This document shows positions 1 through 7,926 of a stretch of DNA of 43,047 nucleotides, one piece after another. Made by a program: the position numbers and the translations under genes. How positions within the stretch are numbered: position 1 is the stretch's first letter; each line of letters starts with the position of its first letter. Under the pieces are notes generated by a model. It searched no databases, had not been told where the DNA came from, and saw only the letters and a list, made by a program, of their open reading frames with translations. Source of the stretch: Paenibacillus radicis (ex Xue et al. 2023) (GTDB lineage: Bacteria > Bacillota > Bacilli > Paenibacillales > NBRC-103111); NCBI RefSeq assembly GCF_024722015.1, contig NZ_JANQBD010000047.1, positions 1-43,047 on the forward strand, given 5' to 3'.

Positions 1-118
1 CGCGCCTTCATATTGTCCCGGTCCTCAACTCGGTTGCTCTTACAATCTTTCCGAAAATCTGACAAGGGTGAAATCCTGCGAATAAGCGAGCATTCGTGAG
101 AAAACAGAATCGTACTGA

Positions 119-850
119 GGGAGTTCATATCGGGACGAACAGACGAACCTCAAGTTCGCTCGGAAGAAACTCTTAAAAGAACATTGGGGAAATGAGGATC
201 ATATCAACCGATTTAAACGAGAGATCGAGTATTTGAAGGAACTTCAAGGGCATCGACATGTCGTAAACCTGCTGGGTTACAACCTTGAACACAAAAATTA
301 TTGGTATGATACTGAACTTGCCGACGGGAATCTGCTGTATTTTATACGCAAATACAATGGACATTTACCTTTACACGTTCGACTGCTGATATTTGAGCAA
401 ATTCTCGACGCAATATGTGCCGCTCATCGGAGGGGAATAATTCATCGGGATCTATGTCCGAAAAACATACTGAGTTGGAACTATAATTTCTTCCAGCTTG
501 TCAAAGTAGCGGATTTTGGTCTCGGTAAAAGTGAGAAGGAACTGAAACAACATACGAAGTCTGCAATAGGCGATTATGGACACATTCTCTATGTAGCCCC
601 AGAACAACGCATCCGATTAAGAGATGCCACAGCTAAAAGCGACATCTTCTCACTTGGCAGGTTATTAACCTTTATCTTGACTGGACGTGATCCTGACGTA
701 CTCAATAGCAATACTCAATTTTATCATCTCATCAAAAAAGCCACTCGCCAGGAGCCAAGCGAGCGTTACGATAATGCAGATAAATTACGTGAAGAATACT
801 TGAAAATGAAAGAGAGCAAATTTATGAGTGAAGTGAAGACGAGTCGATAA
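119..850 (+). pseudogene. Ser/Thr protein kinase lacking the N-terminal glycine loop
   Basis: The reading frame is open from an in-frame TGA at 116-118 to TAA at 848-850, but no ATG lies near its 5' end; the first usable start is a TTG at 233, which would cut the N-lobe further. Visible kinase motifs are the beta-3 lysine in FARKKLL, a helix-C-like RFKREIEYL, catalytic HRDLCPKN, magnesium-binding DFG and an APE-type YVAPEQ, then a C-lobe with DIFSLGRLL. The glycine-rich ATP loop is not found in any frame of 1-118. The protein ends soon after the kinase fold and has no membrane segment. It is followed by a long palindrome. I read it as a 5'-truncated Hanks-type kinase, probably a decaying gene in an accessory patch. 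A working short kinase started from TTG is possible but unlikely. Confidence 0.7.
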
Positions 851-897
851 TAGGCTCGGGAGTTTTTGCTTTTACAAACAAAAACTCCCGAGCCTAT
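850..897. repeat. 19-bp perfect inverted repeat after the kinase
   Basis: Arms at 850-868 and 879-897 are exact reverse complements around a 10-base loop, and the left arm begins at the last base of the kinase stop codon. The A and T tracts face the loop, the reverse of a usual intrinsic terminator, where they lie outside the stem. It could still form a very stable RNA hairpin and stop or protect transcripts. Confidence 0.8.
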
Positions 898-943
898 CGA
901 CTACAGAGGTTATCTGGATCACCTTATTACTTAATCCCATTAG

Positions 944-1180
944 TCATAACGTTTTTTTGAAGTCCTTGCTAATATTTCGTTCCAATCCCCAACTCAAACG
1001 TAAAAAGCTCGTTAACATGCACAACATTGGATACTTGTCATCATCGGCATACTCATTTTGTCTTTTGAGCTTTGAAGCCAGCATCAGAATAAAATCGAAT
1101 GCAATGTAACCTATGCTCCCAAAGGCAAAAATCGTCCATATCGTATATACAGGGAAAAGATCCTGACTGTCGCATTTATC
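944..1180 (-). pseudogene. C-terminal remnant of a one-pass membrane protein
   Basis: On the minus strand a 78-codon frame runs without a start codon from just after an in-frame TAA to TGA at 944-946. It reads like coding sequence: a hydrophobic segment starting IWTIFAFGSIGYIAFDF, then a basic and acidic tail with KLKRQNEYADDDKYP, ending KDFKKTL. No ATG or ribosome binding site precedes it, so it looks like the 3' end of a broken gene. I do not recognise the family. It lies tail to tail with the kinase frame and may have belonged to the same lost module. Confidence 0.45.
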
Positions 1181-1247
1181 TTAAATAACGTTCTGGAAGG
1201 TCAACTCGTGTTGAGTGTATCAGTTTATATATGGTTTTACTCCATGC

Positions 1248-1295
1248 AGAAACATACATTCTACTCCGTCGAGAAGCATACATTCTACTTCGGTC
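1248..1295. repeat. 24-bp tandem duplication
   Basis: Two adjacent 24-base units (1248-1271 and 1272-1295) differ at a few positions and share the core CATACATTCTACT. They sit directly next to the duplicated rlmD 3' end. No gene is seen at 1181-1294. Confidence 0.7.
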
Positions 1296-1432
1296 AACTC
1301 TATTATTTTTGCGCCTCTGTTTCATCTTTCCATCCCATCTGTACTACTCCCCAAACCCGCTCCACTACTATATTCTTAGTGATCTGTACCATTCCTCACT
1401 AGTAGAGCCACCGATTCTACGTGCACGGTATC
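1295..1432 (-). pseudogene. Duplicate 3' end of an rlmD-like gene
   Basis: The minus strand from 1432 to TAA at 1376-1378 encodes DTVHVESVALLVRNGTDH, nearly the same as the C-terminus of the intact RlmD gene (HTVHVESVALLVKDGTVG). Similarity continues past the stop into the 3' flank: 1295-1432 aligns with 3549-3660, apart from about 21 extra bases in this copy. Upstream of the Asp codon the match stops abruptly. It is therefore a fragment, either left from a second rlmD paralogue or made as a direct repeat when an element inserted at the rlmD 3' end. Confidence 0.75.
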
Positions 1433-1593
1433 GGATTGCGCCGCGGCTCTGACAGAATCTGTTATTGTCGGCTAAAGCCTTGATTGTATTGGATTTTTAC
1501 ACTATTCGCATTTCGTTCTATTGGGGTGATTTGGGTGGTTGGGGACACAGTATAACACCACTTAATCCCCAATTTTGCATTAATTTAGAGAGC

Positions 1594-1752
1594 AAGATTC
1601 TATCGGTTGATCTATGGCATCAGTATTTTACAGATTCGACTTTGACGGATGTAGTTCTGAATCGCCTGATCCACCGAGCCTACTGACTCAAAATCCAAGG
1701 AGATACCATGGAAACCATTTCTGGGGTGGATTTATCAAAAAAAAATTCATGA
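1594..1752 (+). pseudogene. IstB (IS21 family ATPase) C-terminal remnant
   Basis: The frame encodes VDLWHQYFTDSTLTDVVLN, then RLIHRAY, an in-frame TGA at 1684-1686, then LKIQGDTM, and ends at TGA 1750-1752. This matches the conserved end of IstB transposition helpers (HWHEYIGDPTLADAILDRLVHNAHR-x-x-L-x-G-E-S-M pattern). The internal stop and the missing AAA+ core show it is a dead fragment. No istA is visible. The frame is open upstream to about 1465, but I see no clear IstB similarity before about 1590. Confidence 0.7.
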
Positions 1753-1894
1753 TAAAGCAGATCAGTTGAAATTCGCTAGTTTACCAATTGATTATCACGG
1801 GGAACTGAACGCAGACTCTAAATTATATCATGGTAGGCAAATTCGTAAATATTCAGAAATAGTCGGAACCGTATACAATATAGTGAGGAGTTAA
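1724..1894 (+). pseudogene. 3' tail of a truncated gene upstream of the HEPN-like gene
   Basis: In the third frame, overlapping the IstB remnant, a protein-like stretch begins near WIYQKKIHDKADQL, passes SLPIDYHGELNADS and ends NIVRS with TAA at 1892-1894. That stop lies four bases before the next start codon, and the ribosome binding site of the next gene (GAGGAG, 1885-1890) is inside it. This spacing is typical of an operon, so the tail probably belongs to the lost partner of the downstream gene. The family is not recognised, and the 5' boundary is approximate. Confidence 0.45.
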
Positions 1895-1898
1895 ATAT

Positions 1899-3125
1899 AT
1901 GAAGGCAGATTTTGAAAATGAAGAAGAACTTTTCCCAAGACGCATCACTGATATTTCACAAGCTGTAACAAAGTTAACTTTAGAATATTTCCAAGCTAAT
2001 TATAAAGTTGACATGAGCCATTCATTTCATAATTATAAATTGATAAGACTTCTGATTATGTTGAATCCAAATAAAAGCAGTATACTAGGTGAATCACTAG
2101 TAGATGCAGTTGAGTTTATTATCAATACACATAATTCGAAATTAGAACTTATGGATGATATAGTAACAGATTCCTTTAAAAAGCGTGATGAAGCACTACA
2201 CTTTTTTTGGGAATATATTTGTACGACACAACTGTTAAAAGATAAAAAGTTATCGTTTAGGAAAAAAGCCGCTTATAGATTTAGCATGATTCACCAAATT
2301 ATAGAACACATGCTGAAACGCGAATCATATCTATTATATGTTTCATTTAATGTAGAAAATGAAAAAAGTATAGTAAACGATGTAAAATTAAATGAAATAA
2401 TTGAGACTCTGCTTAAACTACCATTTGAGTACTTCAAGAGTATTGACCGAAACAAACTTAAAAATATTTCAATAAACCAATGGAGAAACATTGCTGCACA
2501 TTCTTCTTACGAATGTATAAATGAAACAATTGAATGTACATATAGTAACAATAAAAATAAAGTAATAACATTGAGTGAACTAGATGAGGTTATATCAGAA
2601 ATTTATGGTTTGAGACTTTTTGTAAAACTAGTTACAAATCTAACACTTGAGATATTACAAATCCGATTACCAAAGTATAAAAAGGTAATGATGTTTGTTC
2701 CGGAGAGCGTTGTAACTGATCTTAATACTTATTATGAGCAATTTAAAACCAGAATTAAAGCAATTGAATTAAAAGAATCAATTATGATTGAAGATAAGTT
2801 GTATAGTCAGGAAAATGAATCATATTTCGAGATTGATATTGAAAGTGAGTATAATGAGCGGTTAACAGTTGTTCAACTCGCAATACTGTCAATAATTCAA
2901 CTTTCAAATATTATAAATGGTAATAACTGTTTTGTGAAATTAGAGGATTTAGTGTGGATCTTTAATATTATATTTTCTGAAGACGGTACAAGACTGAAGC
3001 TTACTATAAGTTTTGACGAAGTGTCTCTTCTTTTGGATAACCCAGTAGCATATATCGAGGTATTTAAAAGAAAACTACTACAATCATCTCAGGAGGAGAT
3101 GAAGAGAATGTTGAAAATAGAGTAA
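1899..3125 (+). CDS. AT-rich protein of unknown function with an R-x4-H (HEPN-like) motif
   Basis: A 408-residue protein, lysine-, isoleucine- and asparagine-rich, with no signal peptide or membrane segment. It looks mainly helical. The clearest motif is WRNIAAHSSY, with Arg196 and His201 spaced as in the R-x4-6-H catalytic motif of HEPN-domain RNases; it follows an INQ stretch as in other RN-x-x-x-H proteins. HEPN proteins often act in toxin-antitoxin, abortive-infection or CRISPR-linked systems, but the rest of this sequence is not recognised and the assignment is an inference. Base composition is clearly more AT-rich than the neighbouring core genes, which suggests transfer. The start is ATG with GAGGAG eight bases upstream. 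Its apparent operon partner survives only as a 3' tail. Confidence 0.7.
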   Translation: MKADFENEEELFPRRITDISQAVTKLTLEYFQANYKVDMSHSFHNYKLIRLLIMLNPNKSSILGESLVDAVEFIINTHNSKLELMDDIVTDSFKKRDEALHFFWEYICTTQLLKDKKLSFRKKAAYRFSMIHQIIEHMLKRESYLLYVSFNVENEKSIVNDVKLNEIIETLLKLPFEYFKSIDRNKLKNISINQWRNIAAHSSYECINETIECTYSNNKNKVITLSELDEVISEIYGLRLFVKLVTNLTLEILQIRLPKYKKVMMFVPESVVTDLNTYYEQFKTRIKAIELKESIMIEDKLYSQENESYFEIDIESEYNERLTVVQLAILSIIQLSNIINGNNCFVKLEDLVWIFNIIFSEDGTRLKLTISFDEVSLLLDNPVAYIEVFKRKLLQSSQEEMKRMLKIE

Positions 3126-3447
3126 CTTTATCTTGATTGCGTAACTTTGCTGTGGGCCTATCATAAGCCCTTTTAATGTTACGGCAACGCCCTCCCTGGC
3201 AACAGTCGCCAGTTTGTCAAACTTTGTTTTATCAAGCTAACTCCCTTGGATTTGTCACAAAATATTTTTACTAAAATAGAGCGAGCAACCGTTCGATTCA
3301 TATGCGAGTTGGTATCCGAAGATAATGAGCCCACCCTCAAACGGAGGAGCCACCCCTGATTTGCAACGACGCCGTGCAACGCGAATAGGAGCCTGCCGCC
3401 GTAACTCCAGTGGCAAGGTTCCTTTTCGATTTTGTGGATTTACCATA
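3126..3447. other. Gene-poor stretch after the HEPN-like gene
   Basis: No start-to-stop gene can be supported here. One plus-strand frame is open from 3177 to TGA 3357-3359 and reads somewhat like protein (ERATVRFICELVSEDNEPT), but it lacks a start codon and I do not recognise it. It may be another gene remnant. Confidence 0.4.
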
Positions 3448-3479
3448 TGGAGGCGAGGGAAGTCGAACTCCTGTCCCAA
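3448..3479 (-). other. Remnant resembling the 3' end of tmRNA (ssrA)
   Basis: Read on the minus strand, the bases run GGGACAGG, then a T-loop GTTCGACT, then CCTCGCCTCCA, the layout of the T-arm and acceptor end of Bacillota tmRNA. The T-stem has one mismatch and one wobble pair, CCA is not encoded after the A, and no tag-peptide region or 5' half lies next to it. It is a decayed fragment, not a working gene. The tmRNA 3' end is a common integrase target, which fits an old attachment site. Confidence 0.5.
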
Positions 3480-3548
3480 TAATTGAAAACGCCCGATTCA
3501 AGAATCAGGCATCTCCCAATTAATCTATTAATTTCGTCAACAATCAGA

Positions 3549-3660
3549 CAACTCTATTATTTTCGTGCTTCTGTTTCACACCAAACCCGCTCCACCATTG
3601 CAATCTCAGCCCACTGTACCATCCTTCACAAGCAAAGCCACCGATTCTACGTGAACGGTA
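3549..3660. repeat. Direct-repeat partner at the 3' end of intact rlmD
   Basis: This segment covers the last codons of rlmD and about 57 bases beyond its stop, and matches 1295-1432 in the same orientation. The two copies bracket about 2.1 kb of foreign-looking, partly broken genes. Confidence 0.7.
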
Positions 3661-5216
3661 TGCGGAAACATGTCCACCGGCTGGACCGTGACGGTGGAAT
3701 ACCCCCCGTCCTCGAGGACGCGGAGATCGCGAGCCAGTGTCGACGGATTACACGACACATAGACTACGCGATCCGGGCGCATCTCGAGGATGGTCTCGAG
3801 CAGCGCCGCGTCGCAGCCCTTGCGCGGCGGGTCAACGACGATGACGTCAGGCGCGATGCCCTGACGCTTCCACGCGGGGATGACTTCCTCCGCCGCGCCA
3901 ACCTCGAACTGAACGTTGCGTACGCCGTTCAGCACAGCATTGCGTCGAGCATCGTCAATCGCTTCGCTGACGATCTCGACGCCGTACACTTGGCGCGCGC
4001 GCTGCGCCAAGAACAGCGAAATCGTGCCGATGCCGCAATAGGCATCGATCACGGTCTCTTCGCCGCTCAAGCCGGCGAACTCAAGAGCCTTCCCGTACAA
4101 GACCTCCGTCTGTACGGGGTTCACTTGATAGAACGATCGCGCCGAGATCGCGAATCGGACGTCCCCGATGGTATCGTAGATAACATCGTCGCCCCACAGC
4201 ACCTTCGTCTGATCGCCGAAGATGACGTTCGTTCTGCCCGTGTTCACGTTCTGGCAGATGCTCTTCACATCCGGTATAGCCGCGCGAAGCAGGCCTACCA
4301 GCTCATCCTTATGCGGTATATCCAATCCGTTTGTAATCAGAACGACCATAATATCGCCGGTGTTGAAGCCATAACGAGCTACGACATGACGCAGCAGCCC
4401 TTTGTGCGTTTCTTCGTTATAAGCTCGGATGCCGAGCTCACGGGCGATGCGTTTGACCTCTGCTACGACGCGGTCATTGTTTTCTTGCTGGATGAGGCAC
4501 TCATCCATGTCGATGATACGGTGGCTGCCTTGGGCGTAGAAGCCACCGACCAAGCCGCCCTCCCTGTCTGCCGAGGCAGCCTCGAAGCCAATCGGTACCT
4601 GAGCTTTGTTGCGGTAGCGCCATGGCTCACTCATGCCAAGCGTCGGAAGCACGACGATACCTTCACTAGCAGCAGATCTACTGATTAACTTACCTTCGGC
4701 TTCCGCTCCAGTGTCCGATCCTGCCAATCTCGAAGAGCCCCCGCTTACCTTCAGCTTCCCAATCCGCTCCAGATTGTCCACCACTAGCTGCCGCTTAAAG
4801 CGCAGCTGGCCTTCGTAGCTCAAGTGCTGCAGCTGACAGCCGCCGCACTGCTTATAGATCGGACAGGGTGCAGCCACCCGATCCGGGCTAGGCTCAAGAA
4901 TCTTCAGCAGCTTCGCATAGCCGTATTGCTTCTTGAGCTTCATTACCTTGACGAGCACGCGCTCGCCGGGGAGGGCGCCTTGAACAAAAAGGGTAAAGCC
5001 ACCGACGCGGCCTACCCCTTCTCCCTCATGACCGATGCCGACAATCTCGGCTTCGTATTCGCTATTTTTTTCGACTGGCAGCCCTTCAATCGCAACGGAA
5101 GCTGCCGACTCTCTTCTCCCAGCACCAGCACCCGCGTCCTGCCCTTGCTTGCGCTCTTGTCCCCTATCGTTACGGCTGCTTCCACTGCCGCCTCTTCTTC
5201 TATTCATCTTGCTCAT
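3606..5216 (-). CDS. rlmD: 23S rRNA (uracil-C5)-methyltransferase, RlmD/RlmCD family
   Basis: SAM-dependent enzyme that forms 5-methyluridine in 23S rRNA. A Gly/Arg/Lys-rich N-terminal tail (1-45) is followed by a TRAM RNA-binding domain (about 48-112), the iron-sulphur cysteine cluster C118-x5-C-G-G-C127-QLQHL, the SAM-binding VIDAYCGIGTISLFLA, and the catalytic-cysteine segment VYVSCNPSTLARDL. At 536 residues it is longer than usual (about 450-470). The extra length is the N-terminal tail and a Ser/Ala/Glu-rich insert after GKLKVSGG. The gene starts 17 bases inside the end of dgkB, so translation is coupled; the same dgkB-rlmCD order occurs in Bacillus subtilis (yerQ-yefA). Whether it modifies one or two uridines cannot be read from sequence. 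Its 3' end is duplicated upstream at 1295-1432. Confidence 0.95.
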   Translation of the reverse strand: MSKMNRRRGGSGSSRNDRGQERKQGQDAGAGAGRRESAASVAIEGLPVEKNSEYEAEIVGIGHEGEGVGRVGGFTLFVQGALPGERVLVKVMKLKKQYGYAKLLKILEPSPDRVAAPCPIYKQCGGCQLQHLSYEGQLRFKRQLVVDNLERIGKLKVSGGSSRLAGSDTGAEAEGKLISRSAASEGIVVLPTLGMSEPWRYRNKAQVPIGFEAASADREGGLVGGFYAQGSHRIIDMDECLIQQENNDRVVAEVKRIARELGIRAYNEETHKGLLRHVVARYGFNTGDIMVVLITNGLDIPHKDELVGLLRAAIPDVKSICQNVNTGRTNVIFGDQTKVLWGDDVIYDTIGDVRFAISARSFYQVNPVQTEVLYGKALEFAGLSGEETVIDAYCGIGTISLFLAQRARQVYGVEIVSEAIDDARRNAVLNGVRNVQFEVGAAEEVIPAWKRQGIAPDVIVVDPPRKGCDAALLETILEMRPDRVVYVSCNPSTLARDLRVLEDGGYSTVTVQPVDMFPHTVHVESVALLVKDGTVG

Positions 5217-6180
5217 GATCTTCCACTCCGGGTTTCATTTTCCAAGGCAGCTTGATTTGCTGCAAAGGATTGGTTTTGTATACGGATTGACCGCTTTCAT
5301 CAATGAAAATTTGTATATGTGAAGGCAGGTTCGTGAATACGCAAGGAAGCGTGCCACCGAACTCGCCGTCCAGGTTGATCTGTACATAGTCAGGCGAGGT
5401 CACCTGAATGGTTCGCGTCTGCAAATAAATGATATTCGGGTCGCCCAGATGCTCGCCTCGCAGCGCTAAGGAAACGACACGGATGAACTCTGCGAGATTG
5501 CATTTTTTGAGGATCAGCACATCGAACAGCCCATCGTTGAGTGAAGCGTCCGGCGCCAAACGCTCGAAACCGCCTACAGAATTGCTGTTAGAGATCAGGA
5601 ACAGCATCACTTCCTCATGCAGATCTCCTGCATCCGTACGGATGTACAGCTCGATTGGCCGCAGCCGCGGCAGCTTCTCGATTCCTTTCATATAATAGGC
5701 CATTTGGCCAATCATAGTCTTAAGCTTACTTGGCACCTCATAGGTCAGCTCCGTCATGGAGCCTCCACCGGCGATGTTGATGAAGTAGCGCTGGTTCATT
5801 TTGCCGACATCGATGAATGGAGCATGCTGCTGCAAAATAACATCAACTGCGCCTTCCCAGCTGCGCGGAATATTAAGCGCTCTCGCAAAATCATTGGTCG
5901 TCCCAAGCGGTATGATACCGAGTGGCGGACGGTAGCTCTTCTCGGCCACCCCATTGATGACTTCATGGAGCGTGCCGTCGCCACCGGCAGCGATGATAAT
6001 ATCGAAACCTCTTTCGATAGCATCCGCCGCGGCTAATGTAGCATCCCCTTCACCGATAGTTGCGTGAGTCGAGGTTTCCAGTCCGCCCCGCTCCAGCCGT
6101 TGCAAAATTTCCGGCAGCCGCTTTCTCATTTCCTCTCTGCCAGAGGTTGGATTATAAATCAATCTTGCGCGTTTACTCAT
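5200..6180 (-). CDS. dgkB: Diacylglycerol kinase (lipid kinase), DgkB type
   Basis: Soluble lipid kinase that phosphorylates diacylglycerol to phosphatidic acid, returning the diacylglycerol left by lipoteichoic acid synthesis to phospholipid synthesis at the inner membrane face. The 326-residue protein has the DAGK catalytic fold: IYNPTSGRE near the N-terminus, the nucleotide-binding GGDGT at 66-70 followed by LHEVINGV, and LGTTNDFARAL; the C-terminal half with NLDGEFGG is the usual beta-sandwich. The start ATG overlaps the stop of the cbiX-like gene by four bases, and rlmD starts inside its 3' end, so the three genes form one tightly coupled operon. Confidence 0.95.
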   Translation of the reverse strand: MSKRARLIYNPTSGREEMRKRLPEILQRLERGGLETSTHATIGEGDATLAAADAIERGFDIIIAAGGDGTLHEVINGVAEKSYRPPLGIIPLGTTNDFARALNIPRSWEGAVDVILQQHAPFIDVGKMNQRYFINIAGGGSMTELTYEVPSKLKTMIGQMAYYMKGIEKLPRLRPIELYIRTDAGDLHEEVMLFLISNSNSVGGFERLAPDASLNDGLFDVLILKKCNLAEFIRVVSLALRGEHLGDPNIIYLQTRTIQVTSPDYVQINLDGEFGGTLPCVFTNLPSHIQIFIDESGQSVYKTNPLQQIKLPWKMKPGVEDHEQDE

Positions 6181-6983
6181 TCCTCAATCACCCGTTCACT
6201 CCGAATTCCAGTATCATTTCCGCTCCAATAAGGAGCCGTCTGCCGTTCCATCCATCTCGATAGCAGAGGATGAGGCAGCAGCGCTCTCCCATTGTATTTA
6301 TATGTACCCTCTGTCAACCGAGAAGGTATCACATCGTTCGTAAAATAGCCATCGCTTAAAAACAGCGGTACGACCAGCACCGTATGCTGCGGCTTATGCT
6401 TATGCCATCCGTTCATTTTGGAGCCGATTTGATCAGGCAGCAGCATCGCTGTATCCGACTCATCAAAGCCGCCCAGCTCCTTCAGCCTACCTGCCAGCTT
6501 CTCCAAGCCTGTCCTCCACTGCTCATGAAAGCCTTCCTCCACACTGCCATGCCCCACAAGAAGCACAATTTCACTCTTCGGGTCGACGGAGAGCTGCTTC
6601 ATTTTTTCATATAAAATTTCGGCAATGACAGGATCATCATCAATCGGAGAAGTGAAATGGATCCTTGCCTTTATAACAAAAGGTCTCATATCCGTAGGTA
6701 GCGCCGGCTCTGCCTTGACGCCAAGTGCATAGCTAATTTCATCTATATGCGTGCTGCCCGAAGAAACAAAGAACGGCACAACAATAATATCGGTTATCCC
6801 GAGTGATTCCAGATGCGTAATCCCGTCTTGGATAAGCCGCCCCTCGACAATTTCCAGAAATGAGGAGTAAACTGCAATCCCTTCCGGCGCTTCCATTGCC
6901 TCTACGGCTTCATCCACCAAACGAACCCATTCCGCACTGCGCGAACCATGGCTTATGACTAATATGCCGTATTTTACCACCAA
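6177..6983 (-). CDS. CbiX/SirB-family chelatase-like protein
   Basis: Member of the sirohydrochlorin chelatase family, which inserts cobalt, nickel or iron into tetrapyrroles. At 268 residues it holds two CbiX-like halves: residues 1-110 with ISHGSRSAEW, FLEIVEGRLIQDGI and VVPFFVSSGSTHIDEI, and a second half with LVGHGSVEEGFHEQW and VVPLFLSDGYFTNDVI. The active-site histidine of the first half (HGSRS) and a metal-binding histidine in GSTHID are present. No other cobalamin or sirohaem genes are near, and it heads an operon with dgkB and rlmD, so the substrate is uncertain. A start codon at 6983 follows a purine-rich AAGGGG. A terminator lies upstream, between it and yerC. Confidence 0.85.
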   Translation of the reverse strand: MVVKYGILVISHGSRSAEWVRLVDEAVEAMEAPEGIAVYSSFLEIVEGRLIQDGITHLESLGITDIIVVPFFVSSGSTHIDEISYALGVKAEPALPTDMRPFVIKARIHFTSPIDDDPVIAEILYEKMKQLSVDPKSEIVLLVGHGSVEEGFHEQWRTGLEKLAGRLKELGGFDESDTAMLLPDQIGSKMNGWHKHKPQHTVLVVPLFLSDGYFTNDVIPSRLTEGTYKYNGRALLPHPLLSRWMERQTAPYWSGNDTGIRSERVIEE

Positions 6984-7002
6984 CTATCCCCTTCCTTTTC
7001 GC

Positions 7003-7028
7003 GAAAAAAAGAAGGCGTTTGAACGCCT
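7003..7028 (-). terminator. Intrinsic terminator between yerC and the cbiX-like gene
   Basis: On the minus strand an AGGCGTT/AACGCCT stem with a short loop is followed by TTCTTTTTTT. It can end yerC transcription, or act as an attenuator in the leader of the cbiX-like operon. Confidence 0.65.
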
Positions 7029-7040
7029 CAGACTCGTTTT

Positions 7041-7362
7041 CTAGCCATTTTCCTAATTATAGCATAAAAACGAACCCTACGTTGGTTGTCACACTTTTGC
7101 CCTACAAGAATGAGCAGCTTGGATCGTCCTCTGGAAACGTGGTCATTTGTCAGGTTAAACAAAGCCAGATTTTGCAAATCTATGCCCGCATTCAACTGAA
7201 AAAAGGCCCCTTATCCCATCATCCCACAAAGGAAGATCAATAGGAGGAGGCGCCTTCATCAAAACCATCTTCACTCTAATCGAGCCATGGAGAGCTTGGG
7301 AAAGTCTTATGCCCCTCAACAGCAGGCATTTCCCGCGATTCTCAATGATCCGACCAACTAAA
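7041..7362. other. Intergenic stretch with no supported gene
   Basis: I see no gene with a good start on either strand. Short open frames lack family features and ribosome binding sites. A self-complementary GGCGCC follows a GGAGGA run near 7242-7253 but no start is placed behind it. Confidence 0.5.
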
Positions 7363-7653
7363 TTAGCGTCCGAGTCGCTCCAAAGTCAACTTATAACCGT
7401 CATTGCCATAGTTCAGGCAGCGTTTCACACGGGAAATCGTAGCTGTGCTCGCGCCTGTCTCCGCTTCGATCTGGTTGTAGGTGTTGCCTTTGCGCAGCAT
7501 TCTGGCTACCTCCAGACGTTGGGATAAGGACTGGATCTCGTTAACCGTACACAAGTCGTCAAAAAACACATAACACTCTTCGATATCTTTAAGCGTTAAA
7601 ACCGCTTCAAAAAGCTGATCGATCGCTTTGTCATTTAATTTTTTCAATTGCAT
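7363..7653 (-). CDS. yerC: YerC-family TrpR-like transcriptional regulator
   Basis: A 96-residue helical DNA-binding protein of the YerC/YecD group of the TrpR superfamily. The helix-turn-helix is NEIQSLSQRLEVARMLRKG plus NTYNQIEAETGASTATISRVKRCL, and the C-terminus GYKLTLERLGR is typical. The length is normal. In Bacillus the gene lies near pcrB-pcrA-ligA, in the same chromosomal quarter as dgkB-rlmCD. What it regulates is not known from this sequence. The start ATG follows a weak GGGG ribosome binding site. Confidence 0.92.
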   Translation of the reverse strand: MQLKKLNDKAIDQLFEAVLTLKDIEECYVFFDDLCTVNEIQSLSQRLEVARMLRKGNTYNQIEAETGASTATISRVKRCLNYGNDGYKLTLERLGR

Positions 7654-7926
7654 GTCTCGTTCAACCCCTTGCTGGTCTACTTCAATTCTTACAGAGTACT
7701 ATTCGACAGAGGCTTATAAAATCCTCCCTTTAGATTAGCAAAACTTTACTATTTTTATGCGGCAATGTGCTAAAACATTGTAAATCGTTGCGAAACCGTG
7801 ACAGGAGTCCAATCCATCCATTCGCCTATCACATAAACTACACTAGGTAAAACGTCTATTTCGTCCTGCAAAGCAGCCGGCCGAGTCCGTACTTTGCTTA
7901 AATCCAATAAAAGGATCGTGAAACCC

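Noticed and set aside
3425..3520. A functional tRNA gene on the minus strand
   Set aside because: A T-loop is visible, but the 5' acceptor arm, D-arm and anticodon arm cannot be paired.
3483..4688. A 401-codon plus-strand frame opposite rlmD
   Set aside because: It is a GC-rich antisense shadow of the rlmD gene, has no family motifs, and rlmD is unmistakable.
7019..7243. A 74-codon plus-strand frame between the cbiX-like gene and yerC
   Set aside because: It begins within a terminator, lacks a ribosome binding site and has no family features.
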